From: Tricholomella constricta
Lineage: Eukaryota; Basidiomycota; Agaricomycetes; Agaricales; Lyophyllaceae
Length of the DNA: 64,000 nucleotides
Direction of reading: 5' to 3'
Assembly: GCA_013368375.1 (NCBI GenBank)
Contig: JAACJP010000002.1
Coordinates: 1,736,001-1,800,000 of the forward strand
Under the pieces are notes generated by a model. The model was not told the DNA's origin. It worked only from the letters and a program-made list of their open reading frames with translations, and made no database searches. Below, piece by piece: positions 34,460 through 44,188 of the stretch (position 1 is the first letter of the stretch; the number at the start of each line of letters is the position of its first letter). The translations under genes and the position numbers were made by a program.

Positions 34460-35343
34460 GTGCAAGTTCAAATGTCCAAAGCTTGTGCGTGCGCGTATGA
34501 GCTTTTTCGCGATGTAGTACTTTTGTCTTGGTAACGCGGAGACGCGACCAGACGACATACATCACTCACCGGCGGGATAGCCGCAATTTCCATTTTGCTG
34601 AAGAGGATAAAAAATGACGAGGTTGGGAGGTGGCGGTATAGAGAAAGGGCGAGAAGGCACTCGAAGCGGGCGAGACCTCCCTGCAAAGGAAGGCACCGGC
34701 TCCAGTCGGAATGCAATTTCCACTTTCTGACGCGCAGATCGGAAGTCTGGATGATGTCTCTGGACTCGCCTGTCATGCTTTTCTCGATGTTGACGCGGAA
34801 GGCGCGCTGGTACTTCTGACGCTAAAAATGAAGGTATGACCATCGATTCTGCAAAGGAAGGCACCGGCTCCAGTCAGCAATCTCCACTTTCTAACGCGCA
34901 AGTTGAAAGTCTGATTGATGATTCCGAGCTGGCCTGTCATGCTTTTCTTGATGTTGACGCGGGAGACGCGTCAGAATGCCTGGCGCTGAGGATACAGGTA
35001 TAACCACGAATTCACACTGGAACAGCCAACGAGCCTCTCCGCCCAGAGTATTTTCGAGAATGTCCGAAGGAAGCAAGGTATTACCCGTATCCAAAAACGT
35101 GAGCATACAGAAAGAGAGACGAGGCGCGAGAGGGAGCAATCGCACCATTCCATCCAAAAGGGAGACATCTTTCCACTCGAGAAAACATATCAGAATATTT
35201 CATTGTGGATATGGGCGGGGGGAGAGAAGGTACGCACGTCACGCCATAGCGGCGTCTGCGTAGACATGGCATAGTTTGTAAAAACCTTCGGAGTATCGAT
35301 ACTGCCGGAACGTGATGATGCTGCTCCCGGTCGGTCCTCTCAT
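34460..35343 (-). pseudogene. broken GNAT acetyltransferase paralogue (copy 2)
   Basis: Exon 1 is preserved: ATG 35343 and ITFRQYRYSEGFYKLCHVYA align with the TIRQYRHPxDxxHVRR start of the two intact paralogues, followed by a donor site near 35239. Downstream the membrane segments cannot be followed in one frame. The region equivalent to VFSIYMDECMAGELGDI survives as VNIKKSMTGQLGIIN (about 34905-34965) and, in a second tandem copy, VNIEKSMTGESRDII (about 34735-34800). No acetyl-CoA motif exon was found. Frame changes plus a tandem internal duplication indicate a pseudogene. Confidence 0.65.
34680..35005. repeat. tandem duplication of ~165 bp inside the GNAT pseudogene
   Basis: Two adjacent diverged copies, about 34680-34845 and 34848-35005. 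Both share CAAAGGAAGGCACCGGCTCC, then CTTTCTxACGCGCA and CCTGTCATGCTTTTC, each followed by TTGACGCGG. They differ at several positions and by small gaps, so the duplication is not recent. Confidence 0.75.
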
Positions 35344-36198
35344 TTCGCCGCAGGATCAAATGGGCGATGGGTTGAACAAGTCATACCTAGGGATCGCCCA
35401 AGGGGTCGAAGAGGGTCCAAATCTTATGATAAAAACGTGCCGGGGACCACAGGGAGCCCCCCTTTGGGAGCATATGAATAGATGGATGTTTCTTGACGTC
35501 GGAAGCTCACGGTTCGAAACTTGATTGCAGAGCAATACATCTATCCAATCGCAATTTGCGTTGCAACAAAGTTTCCCCTTGGTTTGACAGGCGAAGCCAA
35601 AAGTCGGGATAATTCTATATGTGAACCCCCCATAATTTTTGAACCCCCCCCCCCGTAAATCTCGGATATGGCATTTGGATAACCCGCGTGACAAATATTA
35701 TTTCAATTCTTGCTAACTGGATTGTAACGCTTTCAGTGCCGCTGGGTTCATTTTAGTCCTTGCCCTGTGCGCCTAGCTCCTTCGTGCCTCTTTCGCCCTC
35801 AGCCATTTCGCCTTCAATAAACTCTTGGTTCAGAAATGACACAATGAATAGCCATACTCAATTTACCGTAAATTTCTCGGTATGATGGAACACATACCAC
35901 AAAAGGCGCTGGTGGAGATTTCTGAGTTACAAAGCGGCAGGGATAAAGAACAGAATGCGAAGAAATTCAAGTCAGAGAATAATAAATGGTTTGAAGGTGT
36001 GACTGCCGGTGGTATCGAAACCATGAATACTATGCCTAATGAGTACTGAGTGCTCATAAAATCAGGCTTGAAGGGGTATATATGAATGTTTTGAGTCCGT
36101 GTTTATCATTCGTGCGGTCATGGCTAGCTCACAACAGACACCGCAATGTCGACTTTGAGCGTGTGTACATCCTGCAGCATTCTGCTAGATCTAAATTA

Positions 36199-36315
36199 CT
36201 TCGAACGTCTTGGAGGGCTGACTTAGAAGAGATCAGACGGGTTTAGCCGGACACGGGCTCGCCCTGGAACAGCGGCGGAGCCCTGAAAAGGGCTTGATTC
36301 TCGCGGGAAACGCTA
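36199..36315 (-). repeat. split direct repeat B2 (117 bp)
   Basis: Identical by eye to B1 at 36788-36904. Contains the hairpin AGCCCT-GAAA-AGGGCT (plus-strand reading) with a 6-bp perfect stem. Marks the 3' end of the YR element. Confidence 0.8.
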
Positions 36316-36419
36316 CAAGCAGATGTAACTACGTGTAATCGTACGTTTGTAGGTAGAGAATAGAGTAAATGAAAGTGAAAAGGATAAAATTTAGGAGGTG
36401 ACGGGGGCAGGATGGTGGG

Positions 36420-36782
36420 TTATTGCTGAGCTACTGTGACGACCGACGATTGAACCTGGATCATCGAAGCCGTCAAGGTTCAGGTGCGACGAATTATTGC
36501 TATTTCTGCTTACCCGGAAAATCTGAAGTCTGTGAGGGAGCGACGAAGAGCTTCAGACTTTCGGGCAAGGCGAGAAAGGGCGCAGTGTCTCACCTTCGTC
36601 GCGGAGACAAGGGAGCTCGATCATGATCGAGGAATGGCAGAAGCAAGATGGGGAATGTATCCGGGCACGCGCTGAGCGTCGCATCTTGTTTACTGCGTGA
36701 GTTTCATGGGCCGAGGGGGCGGAAACGGGCGCGCTGATGTACCGGAGATTAGACTTATGTAAACACGTTTAAACTCGACTAA
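36420..36782 (-). repeat. split direct repeat A2 (363 bp)
   Basis: Same as A1 at 47376-47738 except one seen difference (GATGTACC here, GACGTACC in A1). Contains a 16-bp perfect palindrome, CTCGATCATGATCGAG, and an inverted pair around AATCTGAAG / CTTCAGACT. Confidence 0.8.
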
Positions 36783-36787
36783 TCACC

Positions 36788-36904
36788 CTTCGAACGTCTT
36801 GGAGGGCTGACTTAGAAGAGATCAGACGGGTTTAGCCGGACACGGGCTCGCCCTGGAACAGCGGCGGAGCCCTGAAAAGGGCTTGATTCTCGCGGGAAAC
36901 GCTA
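36788..36904 (-). repeat. split direct repeat B1 (117 bp)
   Basis: Second copy of B, ending 5 bp before A2. B1 next to A2 recreates the circle junction of a split-direct-repeat retroelement. Confidence 0.8.
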
Positions 36905-36981
36905 GGAGGCTAGGTGTGATGTGGAAAAAAGGGGGGTGGAAGAAATGAGACGTATGTCGATGGTGAACCGCGAGGGTGTCG

Positions 36982-37498
36982 TTATGGTTGGTGGTTTCGG
37001 AGTGTGGCGGCGAGCAGGGTGGGGTGGTTACGGATATAAATTTGGTAGGTCTCGGATGACCATCGGCCGAGGGCCTGAATGATGTGTCCGGGGACGCCGG
37101 CCTCGGCGTATGCGGTTGCACCCCCTGCGCGAAGGGATTGTCCGCCCGGTTCCTCGGGAAAAAGGGGGGTGAGCCGGCGGAGAAACCAACGACGAGTTGG
37201 GATTGTGCCATTGGAGCGGAGCCATAGTTCGGGGTTGAGAGGGAAGAGGGTGTCTCGTGAACGTAGATAGTCAGTGAATGCACGGTGAGGGTCGTCCGCT
37301 GTGTCGGTAGATCGGATTAGGATCTTGTTTCCCTCGAAAAGTTGATCGGCTTTGTGGAAAGGGAGGAGGAAGGAGAAATGTTGTTCGGTAATGGTGATCG
37401 AATGACGGAGCGTCACCTTTCGATAATCCTGAAGTCTCTTCTTATCCGGCCATGTGAGCTCCCCGAGGCGCATGAGGCCATGAAAACCAGTGAGCAAC
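36982..37498 (-). pseudogene. tyrosine recombinase of the YR element, C-terminal (catalytic) part, cut by the chromovirus
   Basis: Frame entering from the insertion site reads LTGFHGLMRLGELTWP, holding catalytic Arg-I, then GGQSLRAGGATAYAEAG (Arg-II motif) and IIQALGRWSSETYQIYIR with the nucleophile Tyr near the end. These are the R-(H/S)xxR-(H/W)-Y residues of phage-integrase-fold recombinases. The N-terminal half lies at 43724-44177 in the same frame; the break is due only to the 6.2-kb insertion and its GCAAC duplication. Confidence 0.8.
37494..37498. repeat. target-site duplication GCAAC (left) of the chromovirus
   Basis: GCAAC directly before the 5' LTR, matched by GCAAC at 43724-43728 directly after the 3' LTR. 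Five bp is usual for Ty3-type integrases. Confidence 0.9.
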
Positions 37499-38032
37499 TG
37501 TCAGGGGAACTCCCGTTCACGCCCTCCGACGCTCTCTGGTCGTCCCCCGACTGCGCACGATCGCTCTCGTCCCGATCCCGATCGCATCCCCGACGCTCCG
37601 CCCCCAGCGTCGTGTACATACTCCTACATACCCATACACTCATTTAATCACCAACCGTCCCCTGACCGCGATCACGTGACCATCCGATTCCTCGGATGAG
37701 CCCGTGACCGATCACTCCTCAGATGATCACGCGCCCAACCTCGTGCCTGCACCCTGAGTCACGAGGGTCGGACAGCGTCGGGGACATGTACATACACGCG
37801 CCACTGACCCTTCCCTGTCATTACATGTACAATATACCGTAGAGGACCTGCCCTCACGTACATACGTCGTATATAGTCGTTCCCCTGACATCTGGGAATC
37901 CTTTAGTCTATTCTCTTCGGATTCCCCCTTGTCAGGTAGGCCTGCCTTTACTACATTCCTTACTGTACATAATATAACTTCGGATTCCCCCTTGTCAGTG
38001 TGATAGCGCTCCACTGTAAGGTTGCCCTAACA
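37499..38032 (+). repeat. 5' LTR of the chromovirus
   Basis: 534 bp, TG...CA ends. TATATA at 37870-37875. Likely R start at 37905 (AGTCTATTCT). A 21-bp direct repeat beginning CTTCGGATTCCCCC occurs at 37915-37935 and 37978-37998. Confidence 0.92.
37870..37914 (+). promoter_or_regulatory. LTR promoter: TATA box and predicted transcript start
   Basis: TATATA at 37870-37875 is 35 bp before AGTCTATTCT (37905-37914), a normal TATA-to-start spacing. The same ten bases are the exact complement of the primer-binding site at 38035-38044, which independently marks this as the RNA 5' end. Confidence 0.6.
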
Positions 38033-38034
38033 GC

Positions 38035-38044
38035 AGAATAGACT
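38035..38044 (+). other. self-priming primer-binding site
   Basis: AGAATAGACT, 2 bp after the 5' LTR, is a 10/10 complement of AGTCTATTCT in the LTR at the predicted RNA 5' end. No TGG-starting tRNA-type site is present. This matches the Tf1/sushi mode in which the folded RNA 5' end primes minus-strand synthesis. Confidence 0.65.
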
Positions 38045-38161
38045 CATCCCAGAGACCCGACAAGGTTGACGAGTCAAGCCCTCGCGCCGAAACACGTGTT
38101 CGCCGCGCGCAGCATTGTCAGACGCCCGTTCGCTTCGACTGTCGCTAAGTCCCGTCTCGAG

Positions 38162-41100
38162 ATGTCGGATCGTGGAACTACAACACTCTCATCGCAAGCT
38201 CCCGTGCTCACGCCGGAGCAGCGACTAGAGGGTCTGGAAACCATGGTATCGGCTCTCACCACCCACCACACCTCCAACTCGGCTAGTATGGACCGTCTGT
38301 TCGTTCTTTTCGAATCACTCCTCACACGGAACCCACCCGCTGCCTCAACAGCAGCAAACGGCTCGTCGGAGTCGCAGTTGGGGGTAACCCCGACACCCGA
38401 CGAACACCGATCGATGTCGCGCGACGTAGCGGCGTCGCCCCCGATGTCACTCCCGCCCATTTTCGACGGATCTCGGTCGGGCGGTCGCGCGTTCCTCAAC
38501 GCGTGCAAACTGTACATGCTCCTGTGCCCGAGACACTTTCCCAATGAGCATGCCCGCGTTGCCTGGGTGCTTTCGTTCATGCAGCATGGTCGTGCTGCTG
38601 ACTTCGTGGAGCGGGTTTTCCAATGCGCCACAATCCAGGAAGCCTTCCCGACCTGGGACGACTTCCAGGCGACCTTCACCACCGAGTTCTGCCCAATGAA
38701 CGAGGTCGCCAACGCCGCACTTGCGCTCGAGTCATCGGCCTATTTTCAGAATGGTCGGACCATCGATGAGTACATCGATTCGTTCCGTTCCCTGCGCCAC
38801 AAGGCTCGGTACCCCGACGGGCGACACCTCGTCATGAAGTTTCGTCGTGGAATGGACCCCCAGCTCTGTCAACGCCTGGGCACCATCACTACTGGGCGAC
38901 CTCATGATGAGAAGATCGAGGAGTGGCTAGCAATGGCGCGCTCGCAGGACTTCATCATGCGAACAGAGGAGGAGTTCCTCGGTTATGCCGACCCCGCACC
39001 GACTCCACCGACGGAGGTTTCGGTCAGAGCGCCAACCGCCGACGACACTCGTCGCCACTTGGAGCAGACTTTGGATCGGTTAATCATGCACCGACAGGTC
39101 CGCCAGGAGATGACCACGGCTGACACGACACCGACCCCCGTCGTACTGCCCGTTCCGACCTTGCCTAGCACCATCGCACCTCAGCCCATGCTGTCGGTCG
39201 GATCGCAGACCAGTCGCCCACTCCCCACGACCAGTCGGAACCGTTTCGCCCCCCTCTCTGTCGAACCCATGGACGTTCTGGAGGAGACAGCAGCCCCACC
39301 GACTCCGTCGGTCGACCCAACGCCCGACCCGATCATTAGGTCGCGCCGTGGGCTACCACGCTGGGAGAAGCGCCTACCACGTCGCCTTGTGGTCGCCGCC
39401 ATCCCTTGCCCCAGATCCCTGTGGTTGGACGTCAAATTGGAGACCACCGACACTCAGGAGTCGCACGCGATCACTGCACTAGTGGATAGCGGGGCGACCG
39501 GCAGCTTCATCAATGCGGCCTTTGTTGAAAAGCATAAGCTCACAACGAAGGCGCTCAGTCGGTCGTCCCCGGTGTACAATGTCGACGGAACCCTCAACGA
39601 GGCTGGCTCTGTCTCGTGTATTGTGGAGGCAGTGCTACGGTACGACGGTCACACCGAGCGCGCTATCTTCGGGGTCACCCAGTTAGGCAAACAAGACATG
39701 ATCCTCGGGTTCAATTGGCTTAAAAACCACAACCCCGAGATCGACTGGGCGACCAAGGAGGTAAAGATGAGCCGCTGTCCGACACACTGCGACACCTGCA
39801 AGGACGAGGTCAAGGCTGATCGACGCGCACGCACCAAGGTGCGCGCAGCAATTCACGCTTGTCGGGCCGACGGCATTCCGACAGTTGAGCCCGACCTGCG
39901 TGCCCCGACCAGTCCCTACGTCGAGGACGACTCGGATGGCGACGAGTTCCTCCCCTACACTCCGATCCTGGAGGAACCCGACCCAGAGTCCGACGACTTC
40001 CTGGTGGAAACCTTCCTGAACGGCGATCGCATCTTTGCGACCACGATCCACCCGACCCCGACCGCTGAACATATTCGGGCCAGCCAAACGACATCGCAGC
40101 GACTTGCGGAAGCGCACGCTGCTAACTCCGTGCCCAAAACGTTCCGCGACGCCGTACCGACCCACCTCCATGACTTTGAAGATGTCTTCTCCAAAGTCGC
40201 GTTCGACGAGCTCCCAGAGCGCAAGCAATGGGACCACGCCATCGAACTGGAGCCGGGCGCGTCGCCAACCGGCACGAAGGTCTACCCGCTGTCACCAGCG
40301 GAACAGGTCGAACTCGACGCGTTCCTTAAAGAGAACCTCGAGACAGGTCGCATCCGACCGTCCAAGTCGCCCATGGCGTCGCCGGTCTTCTTCATCAAGA
40401 AGAAGGACGGGTCGCTCCGACTGGTACAGGACTATCGGACGCTCAACGCGCTTACGGTGAAGAATCGGTACCCGCTGCCCCTCATTAGCGAACTGGTGAA
40501 CAACCTTCGCGGCGCGCGGTACTTCACCAAGCTAGACGTCCGATGGGGGTACAACAACGTTCGGATCAAGGAAGGCGACGAGTGGAAGGCAGCGTTTCGG
40601 ACGAACCGCGGTCTCTTTGAGCCGCTTGTCATGTTCTTCGGCCTCACGAACAGCCCAGCGACATTCCAGACCATGATGAACGACATCTTCCGCGATCTGA
40701 TCGCCGAGGGTGTTGTTTGCGTGTACCTCGACGATATCTTGATTTACACCAAGACTCTCGAGGAGCACCGTCGGGTCGCGCGACTCGTATTGGACCGACT
40801 CCGCGAACATCAGTTGTTCTTAAAACCCGAGAAATGCGAGTTCGAACAGACCAAGATCGAGTATCTTGGGCTAATCATCTCGCACGGGCAAGCGGAAATG
40901 GACCCAGTCAAGGTCGCTGGAGTGTCGGAATGGCCGGCGCCGAGGAACAAGAAAGAGGTGCAAGCGTTCTTAGGCTTCACCAATTTCTACCGACGGTTCA
41001 TCCAGGACTTCTCGCACCACGCCCGACCCCTGTTCGATCTGACAGGCAAGGACGTCGCCTGGCGCTGGGAAGAGTCGGAGCAGTCGGCTTTCCAACTCCT

Positions 41101-43189
41101 GAAGGAGGCGATCACGTCGGGGCCAGTCCTCATGTTCCCCGACGACGACCGACAGTATCGCATCGAAGCCGACTCGTCCGACTTCGCAACGGGCGCGGTC
41201 CTCTCGCAGGAGTCGCCGACCGACGGCAAGTGGCACCCGGTCGCGTTCTACTCGAAGAGTTTGAATGCGGTCGAGCGGAACTACGAGATCCACGACAAGG
41301 AGATGCTGGCGATCATTCGGTCTCTAGAGGAGTGGCGACATTTCGTAGAAGGTGCGAAGCACAAGGTGGAGATCTGGACCGACCACAAAAACCTCGAGTA
41401 CTTCCTCACCACGAAGAAACTCAATCGGCGTCAAGCTCGGTGGTCGCTCTATCTCGCCAACTTCGACTTCGCTCTCCACCATCGCCCTGGTCGCAGCATG
41501 GGCAAACCCGACGCCTTGTCGCGTCGAGCCGACCACGGCGACGGGAGTGCCGACAATGCCGACATTGTGCTGCTCAAGCCCGAGTTCTTCGCGGTTCGCG
41601 CGACTGAAGGTCTCGTACTGGTCGGAGAAGAGGATGACGTACTGAAGGCAATTCGCAAGGGCAACCGTGACGGTGCACAGGAGGATGCGGTCGCGAAAGC
41701 GGCGCAACTGGTCAAGGCATCCAAGATCGCCGGTCGCTCTCTTCGCTTCGGCGAGTGGGGAGAGGAAGGCGGTCTGCTCACGTTCCGTGGACGGATCTAC
41801 GTCCCGAACGTTCCTGACCTCCGCCGACGCATCGTGAAGCACCACCACGACTCCAAGGTCGCTGGTCACCCAGGTCGCTGGAAGACGTTAGAGCTGGTGT
41901 CGCGCAACTACTGGTGGCCCCAGATGTCGCGTTTCATCGGGTCCTACACCAGCACCTGTGACATGTGCTTGCGCACGAAACCCCGCCGCCAACTCCCTGT
42001 TGGACAGCTGCAGCCGCTCCCAATCCCTGAAGGCCGATGGAACGTCGTGTCGGTCGACTTCATCACCGAACTCCCCGAGTCCAATGGCCACGACGCGATC
42101 ATGAACATCGTGGATTCGGTCGGAAAGCGCGCGCACTTCATCGCGTCGCACACGACTTGTTCGGCTTTGGGGGCTGCGAACCTCTACCGTCGCCACGTCT
42201 GGAAGCTCCACGGTCTCCCAGACGCCTTCATCTCCGATCGAGGTCCACAGTTCGTCGCCGAATTCACGCGCGAACTGTACCGACTCCTGGGTATCAAGCT
42301 GTCGGCTTCGACGGCGTACCACCCGCAGACCGACGGACAGACCGAGCGCGTGAATCAGGAGCTGGAACAGTTCTTGCGGGTCTTCTGCAACGAGCGCCAG
42401 AACGACTGGGAGGATCTCCTGCCCGACGCCGAATTCAGTTACAACAACCACGTACATTCGGCGACGCAGCAGACCCCCTTCCTGCTCGACACTGGTCGGC
42501 ATCCGCGCATGGGCTTCGAGCCGCGTCGGGGCGCTTCCAAGAACGAGTCGGCCGACGAGTTCGTGGAGCGCATGAAGGAAGCACAGGAGGAAGCCAAGGC
42601 GGCGCTCTCAAAGGCGAAAGACGACATGGAACGGTATTACAACCAGCGACATGCCCCAGCGCCCGACTACCAGCCCGGCGACAAGGTGTACTTGGATGCG
42701 ACCGACATTTCTACGACCCGACCGTCCAAGAAATTGTCGCATCGCTACCTTGGTCCGTTCGTCGTGCAAAGGCGAGTCGGCCCGCTCGCATATCGTCTTC
42801 TGCTGCCTCAGTCCATGAAGCGCATCCACCCGGTCTTCCACGTCGTGAAGCTCGTCCCCGCCGTTGCCGACCCGATCCAAGGTCGGCGAGCCGATCCACC
42901 ACCGCCCCCCGACATCATCGACGATGAACCCCATTACGAGGTTGACAAAATCCTCGACAGCCGTATCTTCCGCAAGAAACTTCAGTACAAAATTCTGTGG
43001 AAAGGATACGGCTATGAGGAAGCCTCCTGGGAGCCTCGCGAACATGTCTCCGCCCCCGACCTGGTACGCAAGTTCCATCGCGACCACCCCGACGCCGCAC
43101 GCCACATTCGCGGAATCTTCACGTTGTCCCCTGCTGTCTTCGCCAGCATCACCCCGCACCGAGTCGTTGCGATTCAAAAGGGGGGGTGA
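38162..43189 (+). CDS. Gag-Pol polyprotein of the chromovirus (1675 aa)
   Basis: Single uninterrupted frame. The frame is open from 38066, but the first ATG is 38162 (MSDRGTTTLSSQAP). Order by residue from that ATG: gag capsid region (about 90-300, retrotransposon-gag pattern, no CCHC knuckle seen); aspartic protease with ALVDSGATGSF (about 440); reverse transcriptase with LVQDYRTLN and the active-site YLDD (about 854); RNase H (IEADSSDFATGAVLS ... HDKEMLAI, about 995-1110); integrase with HHCC zinc finger (HHHDSKVAGH ... CDMC, about 1226-1271) and DDE core (VDFITELP, ISDRGPQF); a C-terminal chromodomain (VDKILDSR ... YKILWKGYGYEEASWEPRE, about 1590-1640), which in this clade steers integration to marked chromatin. 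The stop TGA abuts the 3' LTR. No break was seen, so it may be active. Confidence 0.93.
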   Translation: MSDRGTTTLSSQAPVLTPEQRLEGLETMVSALTTHHTSNSASMDRLFVLFESLLTRNPPAASTAANGSSESQLGVTPTPDEHRSMSRDVAASPPMSLPPIFDGSRSGGRAFLNACKLYMLLCPRHFPNEHARVAWVLSFMQHGRAADFVERVFQCATIQEAFPTWDDFQATFTTEFCPMNEVANAALALESSAYFQNGRTIDEYIDSFRSLRHKARYPDGRHLVMKFRRGMDPQLCQRLGTITTGRPHDEKIEEWLAMARSQDFIMRTEEEFLGYADPAPTPPTEVSVRAPTADDTRRHLEQTLDRLIMHRQVRQEMTTADTTPTPVVLPVPTLPSTIAPQPMLSVGSQTSRPLPTTSRNRFAPLSVEPMDVLEETAAPPTPSVDPTPDPIIRSRRGLPRWEKRLPRRLVVAAIPCPRSLWLDVKLETTDTQESHAITALVDSGATGSFINAAFVEKHKLTTKALSRSSPVYNVDGTLNEAGSVSCIVEAVLRYDGHTERAIFGVTQLGKQDMILGFNWLKNHNPEIDWATKEVKMSRCPTHCDTCKDEVKADRRARTKVRAAIHACRADGIPTVEPDLRAPTSPYVEDDSDGDEFLPYTPILEEPDPESDDFLVETFLNGDRIFATTIHPTPTAEHIRASQTTSQRLAEAHAANSVPKTFRDAVPTHLHDFEDVFSKVAFDELPERKQWDHAIELEPGASPTGTKVYPLSPAEQVELDAFLKENLETGRIRPSKSPMASPVFFIKKKDGSLRLVQDYRTLNALTVKNRYPLPLISELVNNLRGARYFTKLDVRWGYNNVRIKEGDEWKAAFRTNRGLFEPLVMFFGLTNSPATFQTMMNDIFRDLIAEGVVCVYLDDILIYTKTLEEHRRVARLVLDRLREHQLFLKPEKCEFEQTKIEYLGLIISHGQAEMDPVKVAGVSEWPAPRNKKEVQAFLGFTNFYRRFIQDFSHHARPLFDLTGKDVAWRWEESEQSAFQLLKEAITSGPVLMFPDDDRQYRIEADSSDFATGAVLSQESPTDGKWHPVAFYSKSLNAVERNYEIHDKEMLAIIRSLEEWRHFVEGAKHKVEIWTDHKNLEYFLTTKKLNRRQARWSLYLANFDFALHHRPGRSMGKPDALSRRADHGDGSADNADIVLLKPEFFAVRATEGLVLVGEEDDVLKAIRKGNRDGAQEDAVAKAAQLVKASKIAGRSLRFGEWGEEGGLLTFRGRIYVPNVPDLRRRIVKHHHDSKVAGHPGRWKTLELVSRNYWWPQMSRFIGSYTSTCDMCLRTKPRRQLPVGQLQPLPIPEGRWNVVSVDFITELPESNGHDAIMNIVDSVGKRAHFIASHTTCSALGAANLYRRHVWKLHGLPDAFISDRGPQFVAEFTRELYRLLGIKLSASTAYHPQTDGQTERVNQELEQFLRVFCNERQNDWEDLLPDAEFSYNNHVHSATQQTPFLLDTGRHPRMGFEPRRGASKNESADEFVERMKEAQEEAKAALSKAKDDMERYYNQRHAPAPDYQPGDKVYLDATDISTTRPSKKLSHRYLGPFVVQRRVGPLAYRLLLPQSMKRIHPVFHVVKLVPAVADPIQGRRADPPPPPDIIDDEPHYEVDKILDSRIFRKKLQYKILWKGYGYEEASWEPREHVSAPDLVRKFHRDHPDAARHIRGIFTLSPAVFASITPHRVVAIQKGG

Positions 43190-43723
43190 TGTCAGGGGAA
43201 CTCCCGTTCACGCCCTCCGACGCTCTCTGGTCGTCCCCCGACTGCGCACGATCGCTCTCGTCCCGATCCCGATCGCATCCCCGACGCTCCGCCCCCAGCG
43301 TCGTGTACATACTCCTACATACCCATACACTCATTTAATCACCAACCGTCCCCTGACCGCGATCACGTGACCATCCGATTCCTCGGATGAGCCCGTGACC
43401 GATCACTCCTCAGATGATCACGCGCCCAACCTCGTGCCTGCACCCTGAGTCACGAGGGTCGGACAGCGTCGGGGACATGTACATACACGCGCCACTGACC
43501 CTTCCCTGTCATTACATGTACAATATACCGTAGAGGACCTGCCCTCACGTACATACGTCGTATATAGTCGTTCCCCTGACATCTGGGAATCCTTTAGTCT
43601 ATTCTCTTCGGATTCCCCCTTGTCAGGTAGGCCTGCCTTTACTACATTCCTTACTGTACATAATATAACTTCGGATTCCCCCTTGTCAGTGTGATAGCGC
43701 TCCACTGTAAGGTTGCCCTAACA
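43190..43723 (+). repeat. 3' LTR of the chromovirus
   Basis: 534 bp, no difference from the 5' LTR found by eye, followed by the GCAAC target duplication at 43724-43728. Confidence 0.92.
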
Positions 43724-44177
43724 GCAACAGCGAAAGAAAGAGTTTGTCGTCGTGAGTGGTGCAGGGAGTGAGCTGAGTGCAAACGACAGCGAGTTCGGCA
43801 CGTCTGATGGCACGTCTACGTGATGTGGCGGCGGCGTGGAGTTTGGTGCAGCCGCGGAGGGTGTTGGTAACGAGTTTGTGTTTGCGGTTGGCATGTACGT
43901 GGGGGTAAAGGGAGGAGAGACTGCTGCAGATGCCGGAGAGATATGAAGTGACAGATTTCGCTTTGATATAGTGGGACGTGTATACGATGTAGTAACTGAG
44001 GGTGTCGGGGGTGGGATCGATGGATAGATTGTGAAGGGTACAGAATTCGATGTAGGAGCGGAGGGCGGAGGAATAAGACTCGTGTGATGAAGGTTCGAGA
44101 ACCGCGCCCAGAGCAATGCTTCGTTCGTGCTCGAGGCGCGCGCGCGGCCAGGTGGTCCGGATGGGACGACTGGCCAT
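43724..44177 (-). pseudogene. tyrosine recombinase of the YR element, N-terminal part
   Basis: ATG 44177. Reads a SAM-like DNA-binding core: SYSSALRSYIEFCTLHNLS, then DTLSYYIVYTSHYIKAKSV and SYLSGICSSL, ending DDKLFLSLLL at the insertion point. The catalytic half continues in the same frame at 37498-36982. Overall architecture is like the YR ORF of DIRS-order elements. Confidence 0.75.
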
Positions 44178-44188
44178 GTTTCCGAGTG

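Larger units (their letters stand above)
37499..43723 (+). mobile_element. Ty3/gypsy chromovirus (LTR retrotransposon, 6225 bp), apparently full length
   Basis: Two 534-bp LTRs (TGTCAG...CTAACA) flank one long gag-pol ORF. The primer-binding site is of self-priming type and a polypurine tract (AAAAGGGGGGG, about 43176-43186) lies just before the 3' LTR, overlapping the end of the ORF. The LTRs read the same throughout by eye. The element sits in the recombinase gene of the YR retrotransposon. Confidence 0.93.

Noticed and set aside
36484..36675. 63-aa ORF found in both A repeats
   Set aside because: Repeated because the A repeats are copies; lies antisense to the YR element and has no features.
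37727..38014. 95-aa ORF present in both chromovirus LTRs
   Set aside because: Identical only because the LTRs are identical; antisense to the element and without domain.
40717..42927. Two 296-aa ORFs within the chromovirus
   Set aside because: Out-of-frame readings of the polyprotein; Arg-rich with no domain.
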